From DATJBC01 sp035515515 (GTDB lineage: Bacteria; Actinomycetota; Acidimicrobiia; Acidimicrobiales; UBA8190), in the NCBI GenBank assembly GCA_035515515.1, contig DATJBC010000207.1, positions 1 to 18,865 of the forward strand: 18,865 bases of DNA, given 5' to 3'. Positions 7,155 through 13,706 of the stretch are shown here, in pieces. A program made the translations under genes and the position numbers. How positions within the stretch are numbered: position 1 is the stretch's first letter; each line of letters starts with the position of its first letter. The notes under the pieces were generated by a model. The model was not told the origin of the DNA. It saw only the letters and a program-made list of their open reading frames with translations, and did not search any database.

Positions 7155-7475
7155 TCAGATCCTGCGGGTCTTCACGGCGGTGCCGTACGCACAGATCTCG
7201 GTCCAGTTGCCACCCATCTCCGACGTGTCGAAGCGCATGGCGAGCACGGCGTCGGCCCCCTTGGCGGCGGCCTCCTCGACCATGCGGTCGATGACCTCCT
7301 GCCTGCTGCTCACGAGGTTCTTGGTCATGCCCTTGAGCTCGCCTCCCACGAGGGACTTGAACCCCGCGCCGAGCTGGGAGCCGATGTTGCGGCTGCGGAC
7401 GGTGAGGCCGAACACCTCGCCCAGCACCTCGGTGACCTCGTACCCCGGGATGTCGTTCATGGTCGAGATCAACAT
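7155..7475 (-). CDS. YbjQ/UPF0145 (heavy-metal-binding domain) family protein
   Basis: A 106-residue protein matching the YbjQ family (UPF0145, DUF74), small proteins that assemble into ring-like pentamers of unknown role, often labelled heavy-metal-binding although proof is thin. Family landmarks are IPGYEVTEVLGEVFGLTVRS near the start, then LVSSRQEVIDRMVEEAAAKG and ADAVLAMRFDTSE, and a C-terminal strand EICAYGTAV. ATG at 7475 is preceded by a strong AGGAGG-type ribosome site. The length is standard. It is read toward the DUF2079 gene, whose stop lies 166 bases away; that gap has several GC-rich inverted repeats but no gene. It is divergent from the stalk protein at 7625. Confidence 0.9.
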   Translation of the reverse strand: MLISTMNDIPGYEVTEVLGEVFGLTVRSRNIGSQLGAGFKSLVGGELKGMTKNLVSSRQEVIDRMVEEAAAKGADAVLAMRFDTSEMGGNWTEICAYGTAVKTRRI

Positions 7476-7511
7476 GACGTCGTCCTCCTCGCGGGGGTGG
7501 CTCCAGCCCCG

Positions 7512-7517
7512 AGGGTA
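7512..7517 (-). promoter_or_regulatory. -10 element TACCCT for the YbjQ-family gene
   Basis: On the minus strand TACCCT (7517 to 7512) would give a start of transcription near 7505 and a leader of about 30 bases containing the AGGAGG ribosome site. It sits in the 149-base divergent intergenic region, opposite the TAACCT element at 7555-7560. Confidence 0.4.
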
Positions 7518-7554
7518 GACGGCCCCGCTGTCGATCCCCGCCCGGCCGCCGACC

Positions 7555-7560
7555 TAACCT
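7555..7560 (+). promoter_or_regulatory. -10 element TAACCT for the stalk membrane protein
   Basis: TAACCT in the divergent intergenic region fits the TANCCT pattern. It would give a leader of roughly 58 bases before ATG 7625. No -35 hexamer is evident. Confidence 0.38.
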
Positions 7561-7624
7561 TGTCCCCCGAGCGCATCGGGGCGCCCACGCGACCCGCCGA
7601 GCGGACGACGGGCGGTTGCTTCCC

Positions 7625-8575
7625 ATGGACATGGACGATCTGTGGATCACGGGGCCCGCCTCGTCCGAGGCCCCGCACGGCGAGCCCGCCGGGGCGCCTG
7701 GCGCCCCGAAGGGAGCCGCACCCGTCGGGGCCGGCGGCCTGCCCGGGGCGGGCGCATGGCGCCAGGCGCTGGGGTGGCGGCCGCGCCGGCGTGGAGAGCG
7801 CCTGGCGGTGGCAACGGCTGCCCTGCTCGCCGTGGCCATCGTGGCCGGCGTCGTGGTGCTGGTGGCCCATCGCTCCTCGCCCCCGCCGGCACGGCGCGCC
7901 TCGTCGACCACCACCGCGTCCGGGCAGGGCGCCGGCCGGGCCTCGACGACCTCGGTGCCCACCACGGCGCCCCCGGGGACGACGTCGCTGGCGCCACCGG
8001 CCCCGGCGCCCACGACGGCGCCCCCGAGCTCCACACCGGCCGCCGGTCCGGCCACCAGCGCGCCGACGACGACGGCGTCGGCGCCGCCCGCCACCAGCGC
8101 GTCCCCCGCGTCGCCGCCGTCGCAGGCACCGCCGTCGCCGGCGCCGGCAGCGACCACCTTGCCCCCCGGGGCCGCCCCCACGACCCCGGACTCCTCGTCT
8201 CCGGCGGTGCAGAGCGCCGTGGCGGACTGGGACGCCTCCTACGGCAGGGTCTTCACCACGCTGACGGGCGACGAGGGGAATCTGCGGACGGCCACGGGCA
8301 ACCTCCCCGCCACCGGCGACACCGCCTTGGTCGTCGCCTTCGCCCAGGCGCTCGACGACGAGGTGCAGTCCGCGGGGGCGCTTCCCCCCATCCCCGACCC
8401 CGCCGCCGAGGCCTCCTGGACCTCGGCGCTCGACGACTTCCTGGCGGCGGCGCACCTCGATGAGGGCGCCGCCACCGACCCCGGCGCGCCCGCGGCGGCC
8501 CTCGGCGAGCTGACCGACGCCAGCGTGGCCCTCAACCAGACCTTGGGGACGATCTACCTCATCGGCGCGCAGTAG
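7625..8575 (+). CDS. Membrane-anchored protein with Pro/Thr/Ser/Ala-rich stalk
   Basis: About 316 residues of no named family. The layout is clear: a cytoplasmic Gly/Ala/Pro-rich N-terminus (about 1-57) ending in a basic patch RPRRRGER, one transmembrane helix (about 59-81), then an extracellular low-complexity stalk (about 85-195) made almost entirely of Pro, Thr, Ser and Ala, then a C-terminal domain of about 120 residues that looks all-helical (SAVADWDASYGRVFTTL, later LDDFLAAAHL and LNQTLGTIYLIG). Positive charges before the helix indicate N-in, C-out. The stalk is a likely O-mannosylation target in actinobacteria, which is inference. Starts at TTG 7616, ATG 7625 or ATG 7631 are possible; ATG 7625 is favoured as the first ATG. 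The C-terminal domain presumably carries the function. Confidence 0.75.
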   Translation: MDMDDLWITGPASSEAPHGEPAGAPGAPKGAAPVGAGGLPGAGAWRQALGWRPRRRGERLAVATAALLAVAIVAGVVVLVAHRSSPPPARRASSTTTASGQGAGRASTTSVPTTAPPGTTSLAPPAPAPTTAPPSSTPAAGPATSAPTTTASAPPATSASPASPPSQAPPSPAPAATTLPPGAAPTTPDSSSPAVQSAVADWDASYGRVFTTLTGDEGNLRTATGNLPATGDTALVVAFAQALDDEVQSAGALPPIPDPAAEASWTSALDDFLAAAHLDEGAATDPGAPAAALGELTDASVALNQTLGTIYLIGAQ

Positions 8576-8584
8576 GAATCCCGT

Positions 8585-8603
8585 CGCCCGGGGCCGCAGG
8601 GCG
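8585..8603 (+). terminator. Weak hairpin after the stalk-protein gene
   Basis: CGCCC at 8585-8589 pairs with GGGCG at 8599-8603 over a 9-base loop, beginning nine bases after the stop codon. The stem is short and there is no T-run, so terminator activity is uncertain. Confidence 0.25.
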
Positions 8604-8649
8604 CGCCGCCCGGGGCGTGGACGCGCCCTCGTCGGCGACCACCGCCGAG

Positions 8650-8655
8650 TAGCCT
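8650..8655 (+). promoter_or_regulatory. -10 element TAGCCT upstream of acyltransferase A
   Basis: TAGCCT lies 63 bases before the GTG at 8719, giving a leader of about 57 bases. It is identical to the -10 elements of the zinc-ribbon and dioxygenase genes, but here a ribosome site is used instead of a leaderless start. Confidence 0.42.
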
Positions 8656-8718
8656 GGTGGGCCAGCCAGCAGGTTCGGCCCTCGGGTCGTTGGGACGATG
8701 GGGCCTGGGGGGAACCGC

Positions 8719-10803
8719 GTGTCCTCGATCACCAGGGAGGCTGTCGACGAGCGCCCGTCGGCTGTCGCCGACGAAGCGGGGACCGCCCCCGAGGACCGTC
8801 GCTTCCGCCCCGACGTGCAGGGACTGCGGGCGGTGGCCGTGGCGCTCGTGGTGCTGTTCCACGCCGGGGTGCGGGGCATCGAGGGCGGCTACGTCGGGGT
8901 CGACGTCTTCTTCGTGATCTCGGGGTTCGTGATCACCGGTGTCCTCCTGCGGGAGCGGGCCGCCTCGGGGCGGACCTCGCTCGTGGCCTTCTACGCCCGG
9001 CGCTGTCGGCGCATCATCCCGGCGGCCTCCGTGGTGCTCGTGGTCACCGTCGTCGCCTCCTACATCGCGCTGGGCGAGCTCGCCGGGGCCCGGGCGGCGT
9101 CCGACGGCCGCTGGGCGGCGCTGTTCGCGGCCAACGTCCACTTCGCCGCCATCGGGACCAACTACCTGGCGTCGCAGGCACCGCCCTCGCCGCTCCAGCA
9201 TTTCTGGTCGCTGGCCGTGGAGGAGCAGTTCTACGTGGTGTACCCCACGCTCTTCCTGGTGGTGGCGGCCGTGGGCTCGCGCGCCTCGCTGCGGACCCGG
9301 CTGGCGGCGCTGGTCGTGGTGGTCATCGTGGCCTCCTACGTCCTGTCGGTGCTCCAGACGAGCGCCGATCCCACCGGGGCCTACTTCTCGCCGTGGACCC
9401 GGGCCTGGGAGCTCGCCCTGGGGGCCCTCGTGGCGCTGGGCGCGGGGCCCCTCCGGCGGCTCCCGCCCGCCCTCGCCGCCGCCGGGACCTGGCTCGGGCT
9501 GGCGGCCGTGGTCTACGGGGCCTGCGCCTTCGACGCCCAGACCGCCTACCCGGGGTCGCTCGTGGCCATCCCCGTGGTGGGGGCGGCCTGCATCATCGCC
9601 GGCGGGACCGCCGCCCCGGCGCGCGGCGCGGAGTCGGTGCTCCGCCTGGGGGCCTTCCAGTACGTGGGGAAGCTGTCGTACTCCTTGTACCTGTGGCACT
9701 GGCCCATGCTCATCGTGGTGGCCGAGGCCGGGGGCAAGACCCAGCTGCCCCTTCCCGAGGCCCTGGGGCTCGTGGCCCTGGCCGTGGCGGCCTCGGCGGC
9801 CACCTACGCCGTGGTCGAGAACCCCGTCCGCCACGCGGCGTTCTTGGCCCGGGTCCCGTGGCGCAGCGTCGTCATGGGCGTCACCCTCGTCGTCGTCACG
9901 GTGGCGGTGACGAGCGTGGCGCTGGCGGGGACGTCCGGGGGCGCCCCACGGCCCGCCGCCGTCACGACGGGATCGCAGGCCGAGGTGGCCCGGCTCGTGC
10001 AGGCGGCGCAGCACATCCACAGCCTCCCCGGCGACCTCACGCCGTCGCTCAAGGCCGTGACCGACGACTTCGGCGGCCCCCCCCGAGCGTGTTTCCCGAC
10101 CCTGCAGCAGACCACCGTGCCCACGTGTCTCTTCGGCGACCCCACCGGGACCCACAGCATGGTCCTGTCCGGCGACTCGCACGCCCTCATGTGGTTCGAC
10201 GCCTTCAACGCCGTCGCCAAGGCCGCCCACTGGCGCCTCTACATCCTGGGCAAGGGCTTCTGCATGGCGGGCAACTACCCCACCACCGCCTCCAAGCTCA
10301 ACGACATCCTCTACGCCTGTCGCGCCTGGCACTACTTCGCGGTGAAGCGCATCAAGGAGCTCAAGCCCGACCTGGTGGTCTTGACGCAGGAGAACCAGCC
10401 GATGAACAACGGCAAGCCGTACCCGCCGGCGCTGTGGCAGCAGCGCCTGGAAGCGGGGATCCGCCAGCTGCGGCCCTCCCACGCCCGCGTGGTGGTGCTG
10501 GGCAACATCCCCGCCTTCCCCCAGAGCCCGCCCGACTGCCTGGCCACCCACCACGACGACGTCCAGGCGTGCGCGGTGTCACCGGTGTCGTACCTCACCC
10601 CGTACAACGCCGCCGAGCAGCGCGCCGCGGCCACCGAGGGCGCCCAGTACGTGAGCGTGCTGCCCTGGCTGTGCGCCAGGCGCTGCGAGCCCGTGATCGG
10701 CCGCTACGAGGTCTACTTCGACCGCTACCACCTGGCGGCCGCCTACACCGAGCACCTCGAGACGGTGGTGGCCGACGCCATCCACGTGAAGGGCACGTCC
10801 TGA
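8719..10803 (+). CDS. Acyltransferase-3 / SGNH fusion protein A (OafA/YrhL-like)
   Basis: A 694-residue surface-polymer O-acyltransferase. The N-terminal acyltransferase-3 membrane domain (about 30-400) has FRPDVQGLRAVAV, the catalytic-type H48 in LFHAG, GGYVGVDVFFVISGF, the basic RRCRRIIPA, FWSLAVEEQFY and YSLYLWHWP. The C-terminal extracytoplasmic SGNH domain (about 440-694) has its block I GDSHA with Ser487 and the block V pair Asp668 and His671 in YFDRYHLAAAY, so its triad is intact. Two Cys in LCARRCEPVIG probably form a disulfide. Such proteins use acyl-CoA to acetylate or acylate glycans or peptidoglycan. GTG at 8719 has a GGGGGGA ribosome site; ATG at 8698 is an in-frame alternative. 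It is a close paralogue of the protein at 14717-16801, and convergent with the methyltransferase gene downstream. Confidence 0.92.
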   Translation: MSSITREAVDERPSAVADEAGTAPEDRRFRPDVQGLRAVAVALVVLFHAGVRGIEGGYVGVDVFFVISGFVITGVLLRERAASGRTSLVAFYARRCRRIIPAASVVLVVTVVASYIALGELAGARAASDGRWAALFAANVHFAAIGTNYLASQAPPSPLQHFWSLAVEEQFYVVYPTLFLVVAAVGSRASLRTRLAALVVVVIVASYVLSVLQTSADPTGAYFSPWTRAWELALGALVALGAGPLRRLPPALAAAGTWLGLAAVVYGACAFDAQTAYPGSLVAIPVVGAACIIAGGTAAPARGAESVLRLGAFQYVGKLSYSLYLWHWPMLIVVAEAGGKTQLPLPEALGLVALAVAASAATYAVVENPVRHAAFLARVPWRSVVMGVTLVVVTVAVTSVALAGTSGGAPRPAAVTTGSQAEVARLVQAAQHIHSLPGDLTPSLKAVTDDFGGPPRACFPTLQQTTVPTCLFGDPTGTHSMVLSGDSHALMWFDAFNAVAKAAHWRLYILGKGFCMAGNYPTTASKLNDILYACRAWHYFAVKRIKELKPDLVVLTQENQPMNNGKPYPPALWQQRLEAGIRQLRPSHARVVVLGNIPAFPQSPPDCLATHHDDVQACAVSPVSYLTPYNAAEQRAAATEGAQYVSVLPWLCARRCEPVIGRYEVYFDRYHLAAAYTEHLETVVADAIHVKGTS

Positions 10804-10816
10804 CCTGACAGGGGAC

Positions 10817-10834
10817 GCCCCGGGGCTCCGGGGC
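10817..10834. terminator. Bidirectional terminator hairpin between convergent genes
   Basis: GCCCCGG at 10817-10823 and CCGGGGC at 10828-10834 form a perfect 7-bp stem with a GGCT loop, 14 bases after the acyltransferase A stop and 8 bases before the end of the opposing methyltransferase gene. There is no T-run, as is common in GC-rich actinobacteria. Its position between convergent genes supports use in both directions. Confidence 0.5.
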
Positions 10835-10841
10835 TCGGCCC

Positions 10842-11969
10842 TCAGCGCCCTCGGGCCCGGCGCAGGGCGCCGGCCAGCAGCCGGCTCACCCGGTAGGAGC
10901 GGCTCGCCACGATGGCCCGGCGAGCGGCCTCGGCCTCGGCCGCCCGCCGGACGAGGCCCTCCACGCGGCCCTCGGCGGCGACGGCGCGCTCGGTGGCCGC
11001 CGCCGCCCGGGCGCGGGTGGCGGCCAGCTCCTCTCCCAGGCACGCCTGCAGGGCGGCCAGCGCCGGCGCCAACTCGGGCGGACCGTGCAGCGCGCCGCCC
11101 AGGGCCACCACGGCGGCCGCCGCCCGGCTCGCCTCCCGGTCGGGGCGGCCCAGCACGTTGCGGGCCCACGCGTCCACGAACGCCGCGCTGCGCGCCGCGG
11201 GGTCGAGCGCGTCCGAGGGACGCTCCAGCACCAGCCCGAACTCGTTGTCGGGCTGGTCGCCGGGATCGTCGGCGAGGTAGAGGTCACACAGGTTCCACGA
11301 CATCACACCCCGGGCCAGTCCCATGGCGATGAGGGCCGCGAACTCCGGTGGCGTCCAGCAGTGGACGTGGATGGAGCGCCGACGGTGCAGCGCCATGCGC
11401 TCGGCGTCCAAGCGGTCGGGGTCGTGCCACTGGCGGACCTCGTCGGGATGGATGGGCGGCTGGTGGTAGATCGCCGCGCAGAACTCGCGGATGTGGTCGT
11501 CGTCCACCTCCGTGACCCGGCGCTCGTAGTCACCGAACACGTGGTCCACGGGCGTGGGCTGGCGGACGGCGTCGAAGGTGCGGGTCCGGTCGGGGACGAT
11601 CAGCACGAGGCGCCCGCCGGGGCGCAGCACCCGCTCGAACTCGCACAGCGCGGCGACGGGGTTGGCCAGGTGCTCGATCAGGTGGGAGGCCACCACGGCG
11701 TCGAAACTGCCGTCGCCGACCCCCTGCAGCCCGTCGCGGTCGAGGTCGCGCTGGAGGTGGGCCTCGGGGCCGTGGGGTTGGCCGGCCAGCTCCGGCCAGT
11801 TGGCGTCGCGCCCCCCGGCGACCGAGCGGTCGCAGTAGGTCACCGTGGCGTCGGGCGCCGTCGGGAACGGGGCGTGTCCCGGCCCGATCTCCAACACCGC
11901 GCCGCACAGCGTCCGGCCGATGTCGTGGCGGGGGTGGCTGCCGATGAGGTGCGGGGGCGAGGCGTCGAT
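10842..11969 (-). CDS. Class I SAM methyltransferase with coiled-coil tail; apparent ATC start
   Basis: A methyltransferase of the type found in surface-glycan clusters. Motif I is LEIGPGHAPF, and the Methyltransf_11-type region reads FDAVVASHLIEHLANPVAAL then EFERVLRPGGRLVLIVPDR. The last ~70 residues are an Ala/Arg/Glu-rich helix, probably coiled coil, ending SRSYRVSRLLAGALRR, a tail resembling the SxSWRLTxPLR end of glycan-modifying enzymes. The only standard start, GTG at 11897, would place the Met within motif I strand 1. Upstream to the TAG at 11981 the frame reads IDASPPHLIGSHPRHDIGR, plausible protein, but has no ATG, GTG or TTG. ATC at 11969 sits six bases after TAGGCT, exactly like the leaderless GTG genes here, so I extend to it (375 residues). 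If wrong, use 11897 (351 residues). Confidence 0.8.
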   Translation of the reverse strand: MDASPPHLIGSHPRHDIGRTLCGAVLEIGPGHAPFPTAPDATVTYCDRSVAGGRDANWPELAGQPHGPEAHLQRDLDRDGLQGVGDGSFDAVVASHLIEHLANPVAALCEFERVLRPGGRLVLIVPDRTRTFDAVRQPTPVDHVFGDYERRVTEVDDDHIREFCAAIYHQPPIHPDEVRQWHDPDRLDAERMALHRRRSIHVHCWTPPEFAALIAMGLARGVMSWNLCDLYLADDPGDQPDNEFGLVLERPSDALDPAARSAAFVDAWARNVLGRPDREASRAAAAVVALGGALHGPPELAPALAALQACLGEELAATRARAAAATERAVAAEGRVEGLVRRAAEAEAARRAIVASRSYRVSRLLAGALRRARGR

Positions 11970-11975
11970 GAGCGC

Positions 11976-11981
11976 AGCCTA
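11976..11981 (-). promoter_or_regulatory. -10 element TAGGCT six bases before an ATC codon
   Basis: On the minus strand TAGGCT (11981 to 11976) is followed by six bases and ATC at 11969. Motif and spacing match the elements at 2783-2788 and 4229-4224. It supports transcription starting at the ATC and hence a leaderless mRNA for the methyltransferase. Confidence 0.45.
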
Positions 11982-12130
11982 CGGACCACCCGTCCCGTGG
12001 TGCCGCCGAGACCAGCCCGCCCGCGCGTACGGACGCCGCCGCGTGGCGCCCCACGGGCCGAGACGGCAGGCCCCCCCGGCGCCAGGTGTCGCGGCGCCCG
12101 CCGGTGGAGTCGAGGCGGGCCGGGCCGTCG

Positions 12131-12388
12131 CTAGGGCACGCTCGGCGAGGCGGCCACGGCGGCGCCGTCGGCGCTGGCCGGCCCCGGTGCCGTCGCCACG
12201 GGCGGGGCGGGCCGCTTGAAGAAGAAGGTGTAGCCCGTCTGGGCCGTCTCGGTCACCGACACGAGCTCCCAACGCTCGGTGCCCATGGCCGCCAGCATGG
12301 CCTTGATGCCCGGGCTCCCCCGCAATCCGTGCCAGCTCTCGCGTTGGTGATCCCACCAATAGACCTGGTACTCCCAGTGCTCCCCCAC
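12131..12388 (-). CDS. Small DUF4177-like protein
   Basis: An 85-residue protein. Its core, EYQVYWWDH near the start, then MLAAMGTERWELVSVTET and GYTFFFKRP, matches the DUF4177 pattern (WEYkvv ... LN.lG.eGWELVsv ... ..ffKRp), a small beta-rich family of unknown function. Residues 60-85 are an Ala/Pro-rich tail. The frame stays open far upstream, but that extension is antisense to the YHYH gene and its promoter region. GTG at 12388 is preferred because it makes the protein begin MGEHWEYQV, the usual family start, and because TATCCT lies seven bases before it. No ribosome site is present, consistent with a leaderless mRNA. It is divergent from the YHYH lipoprotein gene. Confidence 0.82.
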   Translation of the reverse strand: MGEHWEYQVYWWDHQRESWHGLRGSPGIKAMLAAMGTERWELVSVTETAQTGYTFFFKRPAPPVATAPGPASADGAAVAASPSVP

Positions 12389-12395
12389 CCCGCAG

Positions 12396-12401
12396 AGGAT
12401 A
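12396..12401 (-). promoter_or_regulatory. -10 element TATCCT, leaderless-type promoter
   Basis: On the minus strand TATCCT (12401 to 12396) precedes the GTG at 12388 by seven bases, so the mRNA should begin at or next to the start codon of the DUF4177-like gene. Confidence 0.5.
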
Positions 12402-12499
12402 GGGCGGGTGACTGAGAACGGCCAGAGCGCCACGCTGCGGCGGAGGCGCGAGGGTCGATCTCGTCCCTTCTGACGAGAGACGGCGCCGCCCGGTTTCGT

Positions 12500-12505
12500 T
12501 ACCAT
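12500..12505 (+). promoter_or_regulatory. -10 element TACCAT for the YHYH lipoprotein
   Basis: TACCAT lies 37 bases before GTG 12543, giving a leader of about 30 bases that contains a GGAG ribosome site at 12534-12537. It is in the 154-base divergent region shared with the DUF4177-like gene. Confidence 0.4.
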
Positions 12506-12542
12506 GCCTCGCAGCGAGGGTGACGCCCAGAACGGAGCAAGC

Positions 12543-13541
12543 GTGAAGACCCGGAGCACGAAGCCGTGGATCGTCCTCGCCCTCGCGGCCGCGCTGGCCG
12601 GAGGATGCGCATCGGCCAACACCGAGGCGGCACGCGTGGCCACCCAGCCCTCCACCGCCACCGTGGCCCAGGACTGCACCAGCTCCGCCACGGACCAGGC
12701 CGTGTGCATGCCGGCGTCGCCGTTGAACCTCAGCGCCCTCCCCCTGGGTAGCGGCAAGGTGTCGTCGTCGCCCCAGCAGGGATACGAGTGGGTCTGCCAG
12801 GTCCCCAACGGGAGCCAGCCCGTCACCACCCCGCCGTGGATCAACACCACCGCCAGCACGTGGTCGTTGACTACGAAGGTCGCCGTCCAGGGGGACGTGC
12901 GGTGGCACAAGAAGTTCAAGAAGTCCCACAAGGGGACCCAGGAGGTCCTGGTGGGCAACGGGCTCCCCCCGCGCTCGGGCACGTTCCCCGTGGCGCGGAC
13001 CGACCCGGCCCGGGCCTACAACCCCGACCCGACGCGCATCACGTCGCACAGCATCGTCGCCCGGCTCCCCTACGACCCCACCCTGGCTTCGTCCCCGCAG
13101 TGCGTCACCCCCGTCGTCGGCCTCGCCGTCAACGGGATCCCCATCGACGACGGCTTCGACGCGGACGGCAACGACGCGGCGGCCGTCGAGACCCAGGACG
13201 AATGCCACGGCCACCCGAACGGCCCCAACGGCTACCACTACCACTCGCTCTCCCCCTGCCTGCTGTCGAAGAAGGCGCTCACCCACACGACACAGGTGGG
13301 CTGGGCGCTCGACGGCTTCGGGATCTACGTCGAGTACAACGCCAGGGGCCAGCTGCTCACCGACGCCAGCCTCGACGCCTGCCACGGCCGGACGTCGGTG
13401 GTGAAGTGGCAGGGCAAGTACGTCGACATCTACCACTACGACATGACCATGGAGTTCCCCTACACCGTGGGGTGCTTCAAGGGCACACCGGTGCCGGCCG
13501 CCGACGCCACGGGCTTCGGCTACGGGGGACCGGGCACCTGA
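12543..13541 (+). CDS. YHYH-domain lipoprotein
   Basis: A 332-residue exported protein. The N-terminus KTRSTKPWIVLALAAALAGGC is a lipoprotein signal with the lipidated Cys at 22. The YHYH domain is plain: CHGHPNGPNGYHYHSLSP with the name-giving tetrad at residues 231-234, preceded by VVGLAVNGIPIDDGFDADGN and followed by VGWALDGFGIYVEYNARGQL and CHGRTSVVKWQGKYVDIYHY. The function of YHYH domains is not established; the His- and Cys-rich core suggests metal binding. GTG at 12543 with GGAG upstream is chosen over ATG 12504, which would place 13 residues before the signal peptide. A strong hairpin follows the stop. There is no partner gene that hints at a substrate. Confidence 0.9.
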   Translation: MKTRSTKPWIVLALAAALAGGCASANTEAARVATQPSTATVAQDCTSSATDQAVCMPASPLNLSALPLGSGKVSSSPQQGYEWVCQVPNGSQPVTTPPWINTTASTWSLTTKVAVQGDVRWHKKFKKSHKGTQEVLVGNGLPPRSGTFPVARTDPARAYNPDPTRITSHSIVARLPYDPTLASSPQCVTPVVGLAVNGIPIDDGFDADGNDAAAVETQDECHGHPNGPNGYHYHSLSPCLLSKKALTHTTQVGWALDGFGIYVEYNARGQLLTDASLDACHGRTSVVKWQGKYVDIYHYDMTMEFPYTVGCFKGTPVPAADATGFGYGGPGT

Positions 13542-13554
13542 CCTGAACGCCGTC

Positions 13555-13582
13555 GCGGTCTCCGCCGCGCCCCGGGGACCGC
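13555..13582 (+). terminator. Terminator-like hairpin after the YHYH gene
   Basis: A 9-bp stem, GCGGTCTCC (13555-13563) with GGGGACCGC (13574-13582) including one G-U pair, closes a 10-base loop, starting 14 bases after the stop codon. No T-run follows. Confidence 0.45.
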
Positions 13583-13706
13583 ACTCCGTGTCGCCGTGAA
13601 CACGTCGCGACGACGGTCGGCGACCAGTCTGGCGACGATTCCTCAGATTTGGGGATTCGCGCCCTCGGCGGCGGTGCTCAACTCGGGGCGTCAGGAGGTT
13701 TCCGTC

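Noticed and set aside
8554..10554. Minus-strand open frame of 666 codons opposite acyltransferase A
   Set aside because: It mirrors the codon bias of the real gene: Gly/Arg/His/Asp-rich, no motif, and the plus strand has unmistakable acyltransferase and SGNH motifs.
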